From: Myxococcus xanthus
GTDB lineage: Bacteria > Myxococcota > Myxococcia > Myxococcales > Myxococcaceae
Assembly: GCF_900106535.1 (NCBI RefSeq)
Contig: NZ_FNOH01000008.1
Coordinates: 1-64,000, forward strand
DNA length: 64,000 nt
Direction of reading: 5' to 3'
In this document: piece by piece, positions 32,570 to 48,394 of the stretch
How the letters are laid out: each line of letters starts with the position of its first letter
Numbering within the stretch: position 1 is the stretch's first letter
Program-made: the position numbers and the translations under genes
The notes under the pieces: generated by a model
Told to the model about the DNA's origin: nothing
What the model saw: only the letters and a program-made list of their open reading frames with translations
Databases searched by the model: none

Positions 32570-34107
32570 GCCACCCCGTCAAGCTGCGCGGGCTCGTTTT
32601 CGACGGAGCCACCGGAGCCCCGCTGGCGGCCCAGCGCGGCGCCCCCGCGTTCATCGAGCGGCAGGACCAGGAGTTCGTTCAAGCCATCTTCGGAGAGCTC
32701 AGGTCCGAGGAAGGCCGCAAGGCGCTGGCGGGCACCCTCATCTCCGATGGGACACTCAACCCCCAGGGGCTCAAGCTGCTCCAGCCCGTTCACGGGGTGT
32801 TCAACGTGGCCTTGCTGGAGGCCTGCTGCGACGTGTTCGGTGAGCCTCGGGTCGAGGCGACCCGAATCGAAAGCGCGGGGCTCGTCATCCGACGTGTGGG
32901 CGCGGGCAATACGCGCGAGGCCTGGGTTCGGCGGGACGGCAAGGTCGCCGGCTGGGTCACGCTCGACGGTGAGGAACAGGAGCGCGAACCCGACCCTGGA
33001 CGGCGCGAAGGGCCCGCGGGCCCCGGCCCCGCGGACGTCCGGCGCGAACTGCTGCGCCTCATGCGGGCCACCAGCCGGGACCAGGAGACCGTGACATCGC
33101 TCTTCATCGCGCCGCCCGACGCGTGCGCCGCGGCGAAGCGCACCGTGCTATACGGGCTGCTCCAGGTAGCGAGCGGTGAAGCACCGGAGGGAGCATCCAG
33201 CACAGCGCCCGCGTTCGATGACGCGCAGGTGCGGAGCCTGCTGTCCCCCTACTTCGCCGCGGGAAAGACGGTGGACTGGACAGGGCTCGAAGGCCTGTCG
33301 GTCACCTACCAGGATGTCGCCCAGCGCAGATTGCCGCAGGCGAAGCACGACAAGCTCGCCCTGTTCATCGACTTCCTGCGTGGACTGGTCGCGGTGTTCG
33401 ACGCCTTCCAAGTGCCCGCGCTCATGACGGCGATGAACCGCGTACAGCTCGACTATGGCAATGGCCAGAAGCGGCCCGCGGGCACGGCGCTCTCCGGGCT
33501 GGCGGACGTCCTCGTCCAGGGGAAGACGGGCACGGTGGTGTTGCCTCGTTCGTGGACGCATCCCAATGCCTCGGAGGCGGCCCAGGTCCTCCAGGCGGCG
33601 AAGGCCGCCACCGCGCCACGGATGCGGGACCTCATCCCGCCTGAGCGGCGCTTCGAGCGGCGTGGCTCGCGCTACGTGGCCAGGGCCTTCGTCCGGATCC
33701 ACCGCGAAGATGGCTGCCCACCCGCCATCGTCTGGAGCGAGGAGAGCGCGCCCTTCACCATCGCCGCCTGGCACGAGCGCGGAAAACGGCCGCCCGTCCT
33801 CATCCCCCTTCCGTCGCTCAAGGACCTGAGCGCCTTCAAGCCCAACGTCACCTTCCAGGTGCCGCCGGGGATGAACGAGCTGCTGAACAAGAACTCGCCG
33901 AAGGACTTCCTCGAAGGCTCAGCCAGTACCCCCGCGGGTCAGGGCATCGGGTGGCTCTGTGGGTTCAACATTCCCATCATCACCCTCTGCGCCTTCATCG
34001 TCCTCAACCTCTTCCTGTCGCTGCTGAACATCGTCTTCTTCTGGATTGCCCTCATCAAGATCTGCATCCCCATTCCCGCCTCGCTGCGCGAGCGGTTCGA
34101 GGACTGA
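32563..34107 (+). CDS. Unknown eCIS protein with C-terminal membrane segments
   Basis: A 514-residue protein overlapping the spike gene by 7 bp. Most of it is soluble and helical (EFVQAIFGELRSEEGRKAL, RRELLRLMRATSRDQETV, KLALFIDFLRGLVAVFDAF). At residues ~460-510 lies a strongly hydrophobic stretch, GWLCGFNIPIITLCAFIVLN followed by LFLSLLNIVFFWIALIKICI, which could form two transmembrane helices. Standard PVC/Afp parts have no such segment. The position between spike and gp25 suggests a baseplate or tip-proximal part, possibly one that contacts a membrane. No family is recognised. Confidence 0.65.
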   Translation: MVSHPVKLRGLVFDGATGAPLAAQRGAPAFIERQDQEFVQAIFGELRSEEGRKALAGTLISDGTLNPQGLKLLQPVHGVFNVALLEACCDVFGEPRVEATRIESAGLVIRRVGAGNTREAWVRRDGKVAGWVTLDGEEQEREPDPGRREGPAGPGPADVRRELLRLMRATSRDQETVTSLFIAPPDACAAAKRTVLYGLLQVASGEAPEGASSTAPAFDDAQVRSLLSPYFAAGKTVDWTGLEGLSVTYQDVAQRRLPQAKHDKLALFIDFLRGLVAVFDAFQVPALMTAMNRVQLDYGNGQKRPAGTALSGLADVLVQGKTGTVVLPRSWTHPNASEAAQVLQAAKAATAPRMRDLIPPERRFERRGSRYVARAFVRIHREDGCPPAIVWSEESAPFTIAAWHERGKRPPVLIPLPSLKDLSAFKPNVTFQVPPGMNELLNKNSPKDFLEGSASTPAGQGIGWLCGFNIPIITLCAFIVLNLFLSLLNIVFFWIALIKICIPIPASLRERFED

Positions 34108-34114
34108 CCGCGCC

Positions 34115-34516
34115 ATGAGCCCGAAGCCTCCCGACAGGCGCCCTCCCGTGGGCTTTCCGCTGCGGCTCGTGCCGGACGAACGCGGCGAGCTGGCGTTTCC
34201 TTCGCTAGAAGCCAGCGTGCGGCAGTCCATCGAGGTCATCCTCCGCACGCGCCCCGGCGAGCAGCTCATGCGACAGGGCTTCGGCGCCGGGCTGGAGCGG
34301 ATGGTGGGACAACCCAACACCGTGTCCACCCGCCGGCGCATCCAGGAGCTGGTGCAGCGCGCGCTCACCGAGTGGGAGCCGCGCCTGGAACTCATCCGCG
34401 TGGACGTGCTGGAGCTGGCGGACCTGCCCGCCCAGGTCCGCGTGGAAATCGTCTACCGCCTGCGCCGCACGGGTGACGTGCAGCAGCTCGGGCTCGCCAT
34501 GGACCTCGGAGGCTAG
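34115..34516 (+). CDS. gp25-like baseplate wedge protein
   Basis: A 133-residue GPW/gp25 family protein: VGFPLRLVPDERGELAF, SVRQSIEVILRTRPGEQLMR, FGAGLERMVGQPN and ALTEWEPRLELIRVDV. The ILxTxxGExxMxPxFG-type motif is characteristic. The start at 34115 (8 bp after the preceding stop) fits the family; upstream frame is shadow. gp25 proteins nucleate the sheath at the baseplate. The stop is immediately followed by the gp47-like gene start. Confidence 0.92.
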   Translation: MSPKPPDRRPPVGFPLRLVPDERGELAFPSLEASVRQSIEVILRTRPGEQLMRQGFGAGLERMVGQPNTVSTRRRIQELVQRALTEWEPRLELIRVDVLELADLPAQVRVEIVYRLRRTGDVQQLGLAMDLGG

Positions 34517-36859
34517 ATGCCCATCATTCCTCCCCGACTCGACGACAGGAGCTTCCCGGACCTCGTCGAGGAGCTGCTCTCCCGCATCCCGGGCCATACC
34601 CCGGAGTGGACCCATGCCCGCGTGGGCGACCCGGGGCGCACCCTGCTGGAGCTCTTCGCCTGGCTGGCGGACTCCATCCTCTACCGCGCCAACCTCATCC
34701 CCGAGCGCCAGCGACTGGCCTTCCTTCGGCTGCTGGGCGCGAGCCTGCGCCCCGCCGAGGCCGCCACCGGCGTGGTGAGCGTGCACTTCGACACCGAGGT
34801 GCTCCAGCCTTCCGTGTCGCTGCGGGCCTTCGCCGCGTTGCGCAAGCCCGTGCCCTTCGAAACGCTGGATGAGCTGACCGTGGTGCATCTCACCGCCGAG
34901 GCGTACCGCAAGCGCCCGCTCACGGAGACGGAGCGCCAACAGCACGCGTCGATGCTGCCCCGGCTCGCGCAAGTCTATGGCCTGGACCCCAAGGCCCAGC
35001 ACGGCTTCTACGCGACGACGCCCGTGTTCCCCCTCGGCGCCGCTGACCCGCGCGGGCTGGACCTGGTGACGGAGACGGTGGACGGAAGCCTGTGGCTCGC
35101 GCTGCTCGCCCCCAAGGCGGAACACGTGGTGGCCCTCCGTGAGGACCTGACGAAGGGGAACGGACAAGGGCCTCGCGTCCTGAGCGTGGGCGTCTCCCCC
35201 GTCATGGAGGTCCCCGCCCTGTCCGAGCTGCTCGGTGCGCGCGGCCGGCTGCCACACGTCTGGGAGGTAACGGGCACTCCCGCCGCGGACGGGTTGCCGG
35301 TGTACCACCGGCTCACCGTCGTGGCGGACTCGACGCAGGAGCTGTCCCGCCGGGGCGTCGTGCGGCTGCTGTTGCCATCCGACCTGGGCGCGCCGGTCAA
35401 TGACGTGAGGGCGGACGCGCGCGCCGGCCTGGGCGACCGGCCGCCACGCCTGGACGACCCAAGGGTGGCGGCGCGATTGGTGACCTGGCTGCGCCTGCGT
35501 CCCAGCGGAAAGCCGGAGCGCTTCGCGCTGGGCTGGGTGGACATCAACGCGGTCGAAGTGGACCAGCGCGAGACGACCGGCGGACGCCTGATTGGACAGA
35601 GCGACGGCAACGCGGAGCAGGAGTTTCGCCTGCCCTCCGGCTCCGTGGAGCGCGCAACGTTCCAGCTCTTCATCGAAGAGCCAGGGGCGGGCTACCGCGA
35701 GTGGCGGCTCATCGAAGACCTCGCGCTGGCCCGCCGCGACGAGCCCGTCTACGCCCTGGACTCCGAGGCAGGCGCCGCCCGCTGTGGAGACGGCGTGCGC
35801 GGACGCGTGCCTCCCGCGGGTGCCCAGGTGCTGGTGGCCCGGATGCGCAGCGGTGGCGGCGCCGCGGGAAACCTCCCGCCTGGCAGCTTGAAGGACATCA
35901 GCGCCTTCCGGGTCGATGGAAGCCCCGCGCCGGGGCTGCGGGTGCAACAGCCGGAGCCCACGCTGGGTGGCCGGGACGCGGAGACGCTGGCGGAGGCCGA
36001 GCGCCGCATCCCCGCGCTGCTGCGCCACGTGGACCGGGCCGTGACGGAGGAGGACTATCGGCGGCTCGCGGCCAGCACCCCCGGCGTGCAGTTGGGGCGC
36101 GTGGAGGTGCTGCCCCGCTTCGAGCCAAGGCGACGGCGAGACGGTGTTCCCGGTGTCGTCTCCGTCATGGTGTTGCCCACGGCCACGCGGCTGGAGCCGC
36201 CCTACCCGCGGGCGGACCGGCCGCTGCTGGAAGCCGTCCATGCCTACCTGGATGCGCGCCGGCCGCTCACCACCGAGCTCTACGTGATTGGCTGCGAATA
36301 CGTCCCACTGGGGCTCGGCGTGGGCATCACCGTGCGTGAGGGCTTTGGCAGGGAGACGGTGGTGCAGGCGGTGCGGCAGGCCGTGCGCCGCTTCATCTTC
36401 CCGCTGCCGGCGGGAGGCCCCACCGGAGAGGGCTGGCCGCTGGGCCGGGATGTCCAGGACCGGGAGCTCTATGTCGCGGTGGCGCAGGTCCCCGGGGTGG
36501 CCAGCATCGCCGGGGTGAACCTCTTCGCCTGGGGAACGGTAACGCGCGTGCTGAGAGACCCTCGCCGCGCCGGAGCCACGGCCGACGTGGCGCGCTTCAC
36601 GGTGGAGCCCCCTGCTCCGTCCGTCCGGCAGGCCGAGGGCCCGGTCAACCCGAGCTGGCTCCAGCTCAAGGGAAGCACCGCGACGACACCGGTGGAGCTG
36701 TCCATCGCGGACTGGCAGCTCCCGGAGCTGCTCAAGGTGGCGGTGAATGCCGACGGAGAGGTGCCGACGATGCTCCACGGCATCGGCGATGAGGGAAGCG
36801 GTGGCATGGACTCCTCGCAGGCGGGCGTGGCGGTGCCCATGGTCCCCGAGGTCTGCTGA
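34517..36859 (+). CDS. gp47/BaseplateJ-like baseplate protein (Pvc11/Afp11-like)
   Basis: A 780-residue protein. The N-terminus (RSFPDLVEELLSRIPGHTPEW, GRTLLELFAWLADSILYRAN, ERQRLAFLRLLGASLRPAEA) is the standard opening of eCIS/phage baseplate assembly proteins of the J family. Central beta-rich modules follow; the C-terminal third (EAERRIPALLRHVDRAVTEE, TPGVQLGRVEVLPRF, VHAYLDARRPLTTELYV) is the BaseplateJ core. Length fits Pvc11. The stop and next start share TGATG. Confidence 0.9.
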   Translation: MPIIPPRLDDRSFPDLVEELLSRIPGHTPEWTHARVGDPGRTLLELFAWLADSILYRANLIPERQRLAFLRLLGASLRPAEAATGVVSVHFDTEVLQPSVSLRAFAALRKPVPFETLDELTVVHLTAEAYRKRPLTETERQQHASMLPRLAQVYGLDPKAQHGFYATTPVFPLGAADPRGLDLVTETVDGSLWLALLAPKAEHVVALREDLTKGNGQGPRVLSVGVSPVMEVPALSELLGARGRLPHVWEVTGTPAADGLPVYHRLTVVADSTQELSRRGVVRLLLPSDLGAPVNDVRADARAGLGDRPPRLDDPRVAARLVTWLRLRPSGKPERFALGWVDINAVEVDQRETTGGRLIGQSDGNAEQEFRLPSGSVERATFQLFIEEPGAGYREWRLIEDLALARRDEPVYALDSEAGAARCGDGVRGRVPPAGAQVLVARMRSGGGAAGNLPPGSLKDISAFRVDGSPAPGLRVQQPEPTLGGRDAETLAEAERRIPALLRHVDRAVTEEDYRRLAASTPGVQLGRVEVLPRFEPRRRRDGVPGVVSVMVLPTATRLEPPYPRADRPLLEAVHAYLDARRPLTTELYVIGCEYVPLGLGVGITVREGFGRETVVQAVRQAVRRFIFPLPAGGPTGEGWPLGRDVQDRELYVAVAQVPGVASIAGVNLFAWGTVTRVLRDPRRAGATADVARFTVEPPAPSVRQAEGPVNPSWLQLKGSTATTPVELSIADWQLPELLKVAVNADGEVPTMLHGIGDEGSGGMDSSQAGVAVPMVPEVC

Positions 36860-39279
36860 TGGACGCCAACCGCCTCCGGTTCTACATGCTGGCGGATGCG
36901 CCGGACTGGGTCACGGAGAGCTCGGTCTCCGCGGGCGAGGTGTGTCTCTACGACGCGAAGCGCAGGACGCTCCGGCTGGGAAGCCTGGGAGAGAGCCGCA
37001 CCTTCGATGAAGCACTCGACCTCGCGGTGCTGGAGCCCAGGCTCGCTCGCGTACCGGGCGCGGTGGATGCTTTCGGCACGTGGGCCTGGTGGGACGACGT
37101 GGCCGGGCAGGTGCGCGCGGCGGGCGGAGGCGCTGGCACCACCCTGCGATTCGAGCCCGCCCAGGTAGGGCTGTCCGGCGCGGTGACGGACCTGTCGCCT
37201 GGAGCTGGCGGCATCCTCTACGTCGCGGTGGCCCAGCGCGTAGTGGCGCTCCACCTGCGTAAGGTGTGGTCCGCCGTGGTGTTCCCGGCCGAGGGGCTCG
37301 CCGCGCACCGTATCGCCGCGGACCCGCGGGGTGGCGCCTACGTCCTGAGCGGTCCGCCTTCCTTCGCGCCCAACGCGCCTCCCGCCGTACTCGGCCGGAT
37401 GGACGGGCAGCCGCTTCTGGACGTCCTGTCCATTCCCTCCGGCGCTGGTTTGTTCCGCCCGATGGAAGAGAACCCGGACCCGCCTCGGACCCGGGTGCTG
37501 GAGACGCTCGCGTGGCCTGGCGAAGTGCCGGTGGCGCTCGCCTGTGACACCGAGGGACGGCTGGCGGTGCTGAGCTGGGTCATGGACCCGGCGCTCGCGG
37601 GTGTGCCCCCAGACGCGGCGCACGCGCGACTGCGCTTCTACTCGGGCCGCTTCTCCACGCCCGTCGCGCTCCCGGGCGTGCTGCGGCCCTTCAGTCTCGC
37701 CATCCTTCCGGACGGCCGCGCCGCGGTGCTGTCGCTGCTCGACGACGGCAAGGTGGAGGCGGTGGCCTACGCGCTCCCGGCTGGTGCGTCGGAGGCGATT
37801 CCCCAGGGAGACTACTTTCCCCTGCCCGGCCATGACGGGGGTCCCTTTCTCCAGGGAGCGAAGCCTCCGCACCACGCCGTCAACCCGGGGCTGGCCGACA
37901 TGGCGCCAGTGCCGCTTCAAGCCCTGTCGCTGCCCCGGTGCGCCGAGCGGGGCAGCGCCGCCAACCCGCCGAACCGGCCCTTCGACTCGGGCGACGGGCG
38001 CACGGTGTGGCACCGCCTGTACGTGGAGGCGCTGCTGCCCCCACGCACCGGGGTGCGCGTCTGGCTTGCCGCCACCGACGAGCCCCTGGCTCCGCCGAGC
38101 GACTCGCCGCACTGGCACGAGCATCGCCTGGGCCTCATCCCGGAAGCCCCTGTTCATCCAGACGTCCCGCACGGGAGCTGGGTGCCTCTTCCGTCGGAGG
38201 TGCCGTTCCAACCGGGAATGCTGCCCGCGCCGCCGGCCCCGGGCGAGAGTGGCCTGTTCACCGTCCTCATCCAGCGCGCCCACGCGAAGGTGCGTGCGCT
38301 CTCCGGACGGTACCTGTGGGTGCGGGTGGAGCTGTTCGGCGACGGCCGCCGGACGCCCGAAGTGGGAGCGCTGCGCGCGTATGCATCGCGCTTCTCCTAC
38401 GTGGACAACTACCTGCCGTCCCTCTATCGCGAGGAGCTCTTCGGCGAGGACGCGGACACCACCGGCCGGGCGACTCCCGCGGACTTCCTGGAGCGTTTCC
38501 TCGGCATCGTCGAGGGTGTGCTGACGCCCATCGAGGACCGCATCGCCCATGCGCACGTGCTCACCGACCCGGGGCACGTGCCTGGTGATTCGCTGGAGTG
38601 GCTCGCGAGCTGGGTAGGCCTCTCCTTCGACCCCGTGGTGGGTGAGAGCCAGCGGCGCGCGATGCTCCGGTCCGCGCCCGCGCTCGCCCGGCGGCGCGGC
38701 TGCGTCGAGGGCCTGCGCCTGGCGCTGGACCTCGTCACCGACGGCGCGGTGAACCGAGGCGCGGTGGTGGTGGTGGAGGACTTCCGGCTTCGGCGCACGC
38801 TGGCGACCATCCTCGGCGCGGACCTCGCGGACACGGAGGACCCGTTGCTACCGGGCCTGGCCCGGAGCGGGAACTCCTACGTGGGCGACACGCTCTTCCT
38901 CGGGGATGAGGCGCGCAAGGAGTTCCTGGCCGTCTTCGGGGACGAAACGCTGCAGAGCCGGGCGGAGGCGGAGGCGGTGGAGCAGCTCCTGGAGCGGCTG
39001 GCACACCGGCTCACGGTGCTGGTGCACCAGGGCACGGACACGCGGACCCTGGGCCTCATCCGGAAGGTGGCGGAGCAGGAGGCCCCCGCGCACGTGCAGG
39101 TCTCCGTCATCACCGCGAGCCGTCCGCTGCTCGTCGGAGTCGCGTCGCTGGTGGGCGTGGACACCTACGTCGGACCCGCCCCCGCCCCCACCTCGGTGCG
39201 AGTGGGCCACAGCGTGCTGGGGCTCGCGGACGTCATTGAACGCCCGTCGAGCCTGGACCCCAGATTGGAAGGAGGTTGA
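36859..39279 (+). CDS. Baseplate tail-protein-I-like protein (Pvc12/Afp12-like)
   Basis: An 806-residue protein. The first ~500 residues are beta-rich, with propeller-like short repeats (VDLSPGAGGILYVAVAQRVV-type strands, LAILPDGRAAVLSL) that I cannot assign. The C-terminal part contains the phage tail protein domain: YLPSLYREELFGEDAD, FLERFLGIVEGVLTPIEDRI, WLASWVGLSFDPVVGESQRR and RRGCVEGLRLALDLVT. This domain joins gp47-like wedges to fibres. The start at 36859 overlaps the previous stop (TGATG). Confidence 0.85.
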   Translation: MDANRLRFYMLADAPDWVTESSVSAGEVCLYDAKRRTLRLGSLGESRTFDEALDLAVLEPRLARVPGAVDAFGTWAWWDDVAGQVRAAGGGAGTTLRFEPAQVGLSGAVTDLSPGAGGILYVAVAQRVVALHLRKVWSAVVFPAEGLAAHRIAADPRGGAYVLSGPPSFAPNAPPAVLGRMDGQPLLDVLSIPSGAGLFRPMEENPDPPRTRVLETLAWPGEVPVALACDTEGRLAVLSWVMDPALAGVPPDAAHARLRFYSGRFSTPVALPGVLRPFSLAILPDGRAAVLSLLDDGKVEAVAYALPAGASEAIPQGDYFPLPGHDGGPFLQGAKPPHHAVNPGLADMAPVPLQALSLPRCAERGSAANPPNRPFDSGDGRTVWHRLYVEALLPPRTGVRVWLAATDEPLAPPSDSPHWHEHRLGLIPEAPVHPDVPHGSWVPLPSEVPFQPGMLPAPPAPGESGLFTVLIQRAHAKVRALSGRYLWVRVELFGDGRRTPEVGALRAYASRFSYVDNYLPSLYREELFGEDADTTGRATPADFLERFLGIVEGVLTPIEDRIAHAHVLTDPGHVPGDSLEWLASWVGLSFDPVVGESQRRAMLRSAPALARRRGCVEGLRLALDLVTDGAVNRGAVVVVEDFRLRRTLATILGADLADTEDPLLPGLARSGNSYVGDTLFLGDEARKEFLAVFGDETLQSRAEAEAVEQLLERLAHRLTVLVHQGTDTRTLGLIRKVAEQEAPAHVQVSVITASRPLLVGVASLVGVDTYVGPAPAPTSVRVGHSVLGLADVIERPSSLDPRLEGG

Positions 39280-39284
39280 TGACC

Positions 39285-40205
39285 ATGTCGCCCCCGAATG
39301 ACGCCTTGCTCGACGCGGAGACGCGAGACCGGCTCCACTACGACACCGGCGTGCTCCTGGACGCGGGAGACTTCACCGCCGAGCAGACCTATCACCGAGG
39401 CCGGCTCACCCGGGCCCTGGCGTACCTCCACGGCGTCGGGACGGTGGCTGGGCTCAAGGTGAGTCACCACGAGGGCGCCGAGCCGGAGCATGAGGAGCTC
39501 CGGGTGTCCGCCGGGCTCGCGTTGGACCCCTTCGGCCGCTTGGTGGAAGTACCCACTGACGCGTGTCTCAAGCTGGACCGCTGGTACTGGCAGGAGCCGC
39601 TGGAGATGGCCGACTTCGGCGTCTTCACGCCCGCCGAGTACCGGCTGAGCCCCGATGCCGCGGGATTTCCGCCCACGGGGGTGGTGGCGGACCTCTTCCT
39701 GCGTTTCCTCCAGTGCGAGCGCGGCAAGACGCCTGCCTTCGCGGCGGGGCCCTTCGACGCAATGGACGCCGTGGTCGCTTCGCGCATTCGCGACGGCTAC
39801 GAGCTGCGACTGGTGCCGCGCTCCACGGCGTATCCCCCTCCGGAGGTCCCCAAGAGCCCCTTCCCGGACCCCGTGGACGAACCAGACCCGGTGCAGCGAC
39901 GCATCAAGCTGCGGCAGGCCGTCTTCAACGCCTGGCGAGGCAGCCGCGAACAGGAGCTGGCGAAGCTGTGGAGTGACACCTTCATCCCGGCCTCGCTGCT
40001 GACGGACCCGACCCAGCCCGACCTCAAGATGAGGGATCCCGCGTGGGTCTTCCTCGCCCGCGTCGTCATCGGAGCAACAGGCGTTGAGGACGTGCGCGGC
40101 ACGGAGGTGCGGCCCACGCGGCAGGGGAATGTCTACGTCGACAATGACCTGAGGCCCTTCAGCCTCTCGACCGCCGCGCTCGCCCGGTGGATGGGCGTCT
40201 TCTAG
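39285..40205 (+). CDS. eCIS-associated protein A of a three-gene family (shared N-terminal domain)
   Basis: A 306-residue protein. The ATG at 39285 has GGAGG 9 nt upstream; an ATG at 39279 is also possible. The N-terminal ~90 residues follow a pattern seen again in the next two genes: LHYDTGVLLDAGDFTAEQTY, HGVGTVAGLKV, then VSAGLALDPFGRLVEVP. The remainder is helical and beta mixed, ending FSLSTAALARWMGVF. The shared domain recalls small beta-barrel modules at the periphery of baseplates. Function unknown; a peripheral baseplate or fibre-adaptor role is inferred from position behind the tail-protein-I gene. Confidence 0.65.
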   Translation: MSPPNDALLDAETRDRLHYDTGVLLDAGDFTAEQTYHRGRLTRALAYLHGVGTVAGLKVSHHEGAEPEHEELRVSAGLALDPFGRLVEVPTDACLKLDRWYWQEPLEMADFGVFTPAEYRLSPDAAGFPPTGVVADLFLRFLQCERGKTPAFAAGPFDAMDAVVASRIRDGYELRLVPRSTAYPPPEVPKSPFPDPVDEPDPVQRRIKLRQAVFNAWRGSREQELAKLWSDTFIPASLLTDPTQPDLKMRDPAWVFLARVVIGATGVEDVRGTEVRPTRQGNVYVDNDLRPFSLSTAALARWMGVF

Positions 40206-40232
40206 GCCCGACTCTCTCGAAGGGGGATAACC

Positions 40233-42086
40233 GTGTTCAACCCAACCAGTGGACCCGCCCGGGAGAAGCTCACCTGGGAGACGGCACAAGCGCTGGAGAC
40301 CGCCCGGGCAATGGTGCACGACGACCGGCGCGTGCGCTCTTTCTTCTTCGACGGGCGCTTCCTCACCGCGAAGGACCTCACGCGGGAGCAGAACTACTTC
40401 CTCACGCGACAGGCCGACCTCTCACGCGCCAATGGCACCGGGGTGATGCACGGGCTGACCGTCACGCCCAGCCAGGACCGCACGACGCTCACCGTCCGCC
40501 TGGGCCATGGGCTGACACCCGGCGGCGAACTGGTGGTCGTGCCCCGTGACTTGACGGGCATCCGCCTGGACGACATCCCGGAGATTCAACGGCTGGACGC
40601 GGCCTTCGGACTCGCCCCCGTGCCGCGCGAGCTGGCACGGAGCCGCTCTGGGTTGTACGTGCTGGTGCTGCGCCCCGTGGAGTACACGGCGAACCCGGTG
40701 GCGTCGTATCCCACGTCGATGGGCGCCGCGCGGACCACGCAGGACGGCGACATCATCGAGGCGGTAGCGCTGACGCTCATCCCCTACCCAGACCCGGTGA
40801 GCGGCGGCACCTTCGAGACGCGCCGCAGCCGCGCGGCCCATGAAGTCTTCGCCGGTGCGGGGATGCGGAACCTCCCCGTGGACGCGCTGCCGCTGGCGAT
40901 GCTGGCACTGGACCGAGGCACCCTCCGCTGGCTGGACACCTTCCTGGTGCGACGTGAGGTGGGCGCCGAACAGCGCAGCGTGGTGGGCTTCGGCGTGGCA
41001 CCACGCGAGCTGCGTGAAGCTCACGCGCTTCAATATCAGCAGCACCTGAAGGAGGTGCTCCAGGCGCGTCGCGCGGCGGGCCAGAGCGAGCGGTTCCTCG
41101 CGAGCGAGCACTTCTTCACGCTGCCCGCCGCGGGGACCCTGCCCGCGGCGGCCATCGAGGCGGGCAGCCTCACGGAGTTCTACTTCCCGCCCGAAGTGGA
41201 CGTCGAGCTGACGGTGGTAGCCGAGGACGAGCTCGGCGCCATCCTCGACGAGTCCCTGCAACTGCCCCCCATCGACCTCACACAAACAGGCGAGGCCCTG
41301 GAGTCGGTGTCCGTCCTGGTGATGGTGCCCCTGGCGCGCCATGGCATGGCGCAGCGGCTGGAGGGCCTCCGCGAGGTGCTGCGCGCCGCACCGCTCAAGC
41401 TGCGGGCCGCGGCGGTGGGACAGGTGGCGCGGCGACTGCCCGCGCATGCCCTGCTGGACCTCACGCGCCGCTGGCAGGTCCAGCCCGTGCCAGAAGCGCC
41501 CGTGACAGACCTGGTGGACGCGGCGTGGAGCGAGCTGCTCTCTGGCTCGCGGACCCTCTGGTATGCCTGCCGGCGCAGCCTGCCGTACCACCACTCCGCG
41601 GCGGGCCAGCCGCTGCCCGAGCCGGAGGACCACGACGGCGAGCAGAACTTCGAGGAGCTGGTGAAGAAGCTCCGGCAGGCGGAGCTCTATGACGAGTTCT
41701 CCGCCCTGCCCCAGCGCGGCACCGCCATGGCCATCGGCCAGCTCGTTCCCCTGCTCAACACGCTCGCCCACGGAACCACGCGGTGGCAGTTCGCGGGCAT
41801 GGCCTCCGCCACGCTGCGACTGGAGCGCCTCCAGCACAAGGAGTACATGGCCGCGCTCAACCGCTTCCCTGCCACCGTCAAACAGGGCCTGGCGAGGCTC
41901 GAGGCGGACCCCAGACTCCTGAGCGTGCCGATGACCACCCTGGCCGCGTCCTACCGGATGCCCGACATCGGGGCCTACGTGATGACGCTCACCGCCGCGG
42001 CCTACGCCACGTTCGTGACGGAGCTGAAGAAGCTGCTGGATGAAGGTGTGTCGCTCGACGAGGCGTTCCTGGCGCTGCGGAGCTGA
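40233..42086 (+). CDS. eCIS-associated protein B of a three-gene family
   Basis: A 617-residue protein, GTG start with GAAGGGGGA upstream. Residues ~25-110 repeat the family pattern: RSFFFDGRFLTAKDLTREQN, NGTGVMHGLTVTPS, RLGHGLTPGGELVVVP. A second module (~115-290) and a long helical C-terminus (~290-617, e.g. EELVKKLRQAELYDEFSAL) follow. No catalytic motif, signal peptide or membrane segment is evident. Its order between the smaller A and the larger C protein suggests these three assemble together at the baseplate edge. Confidence 0.65.
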   Translation: MFNPTSGPAREKLTWETAQALETARAMVHDDRRVRSFFFDGRFLTAKDLTREQNYFLTRQADLSRANGTGVMHGLTVTPSQDRTTLTVRLGHGLTPGGELVVVPRDLTGIRLDDIPEIQRLDAAFGLAPVPRELARSRSGLYVLVLRPVEYTANPVASYPTSMGAARTTQDGDIIEAVALTLIPYPDPVSGGTFETRRSRAAHEVFAGAGMRNLPVDALPLAMLALDRGTLRWLDTFLVRREVGAEQRSVVGFGVAPRELREAHALQYQQHLKEVLQARRAAGQSERFLASEHFFTLPAAGTLPAAAIEAGSLTEFYFPPEVDVELTVVAEDELGAILDESLQLPPIDLTQTGEALESVSVLVMVPLARHGMAQRLEGLREVLRAAPLKLRAAAVGQVARRLPAHALLDLTRRWQVQPVPEAPVTDLVDAAWSELLSGSRTLWYACRRSLPYHHSAAGQPLPEPEDHDGEQNFEELVKKLRQAELYDEFSALPQRGTAMAIGQLVPLLNTLAHGTTRWQFAGMASATLRLERLQHKEYMAALNRFPATVKQGLARLEADPRLLSVPMTTLAASYRMPDIGAYVMTLTAAAYATFVTELKKLLDEGVSLDEAFLALRS

Positions 42087-48390
<6,304 letters not shown>

Positions 48391-48394
<4 letters not shown>

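Noticed and set aside
34205-36778. Minus-strand open frame of 857 codons
   Set aside because: It is a shadow of the gp25 and gp47-like genes, with no recognisable motifs and biased composition.
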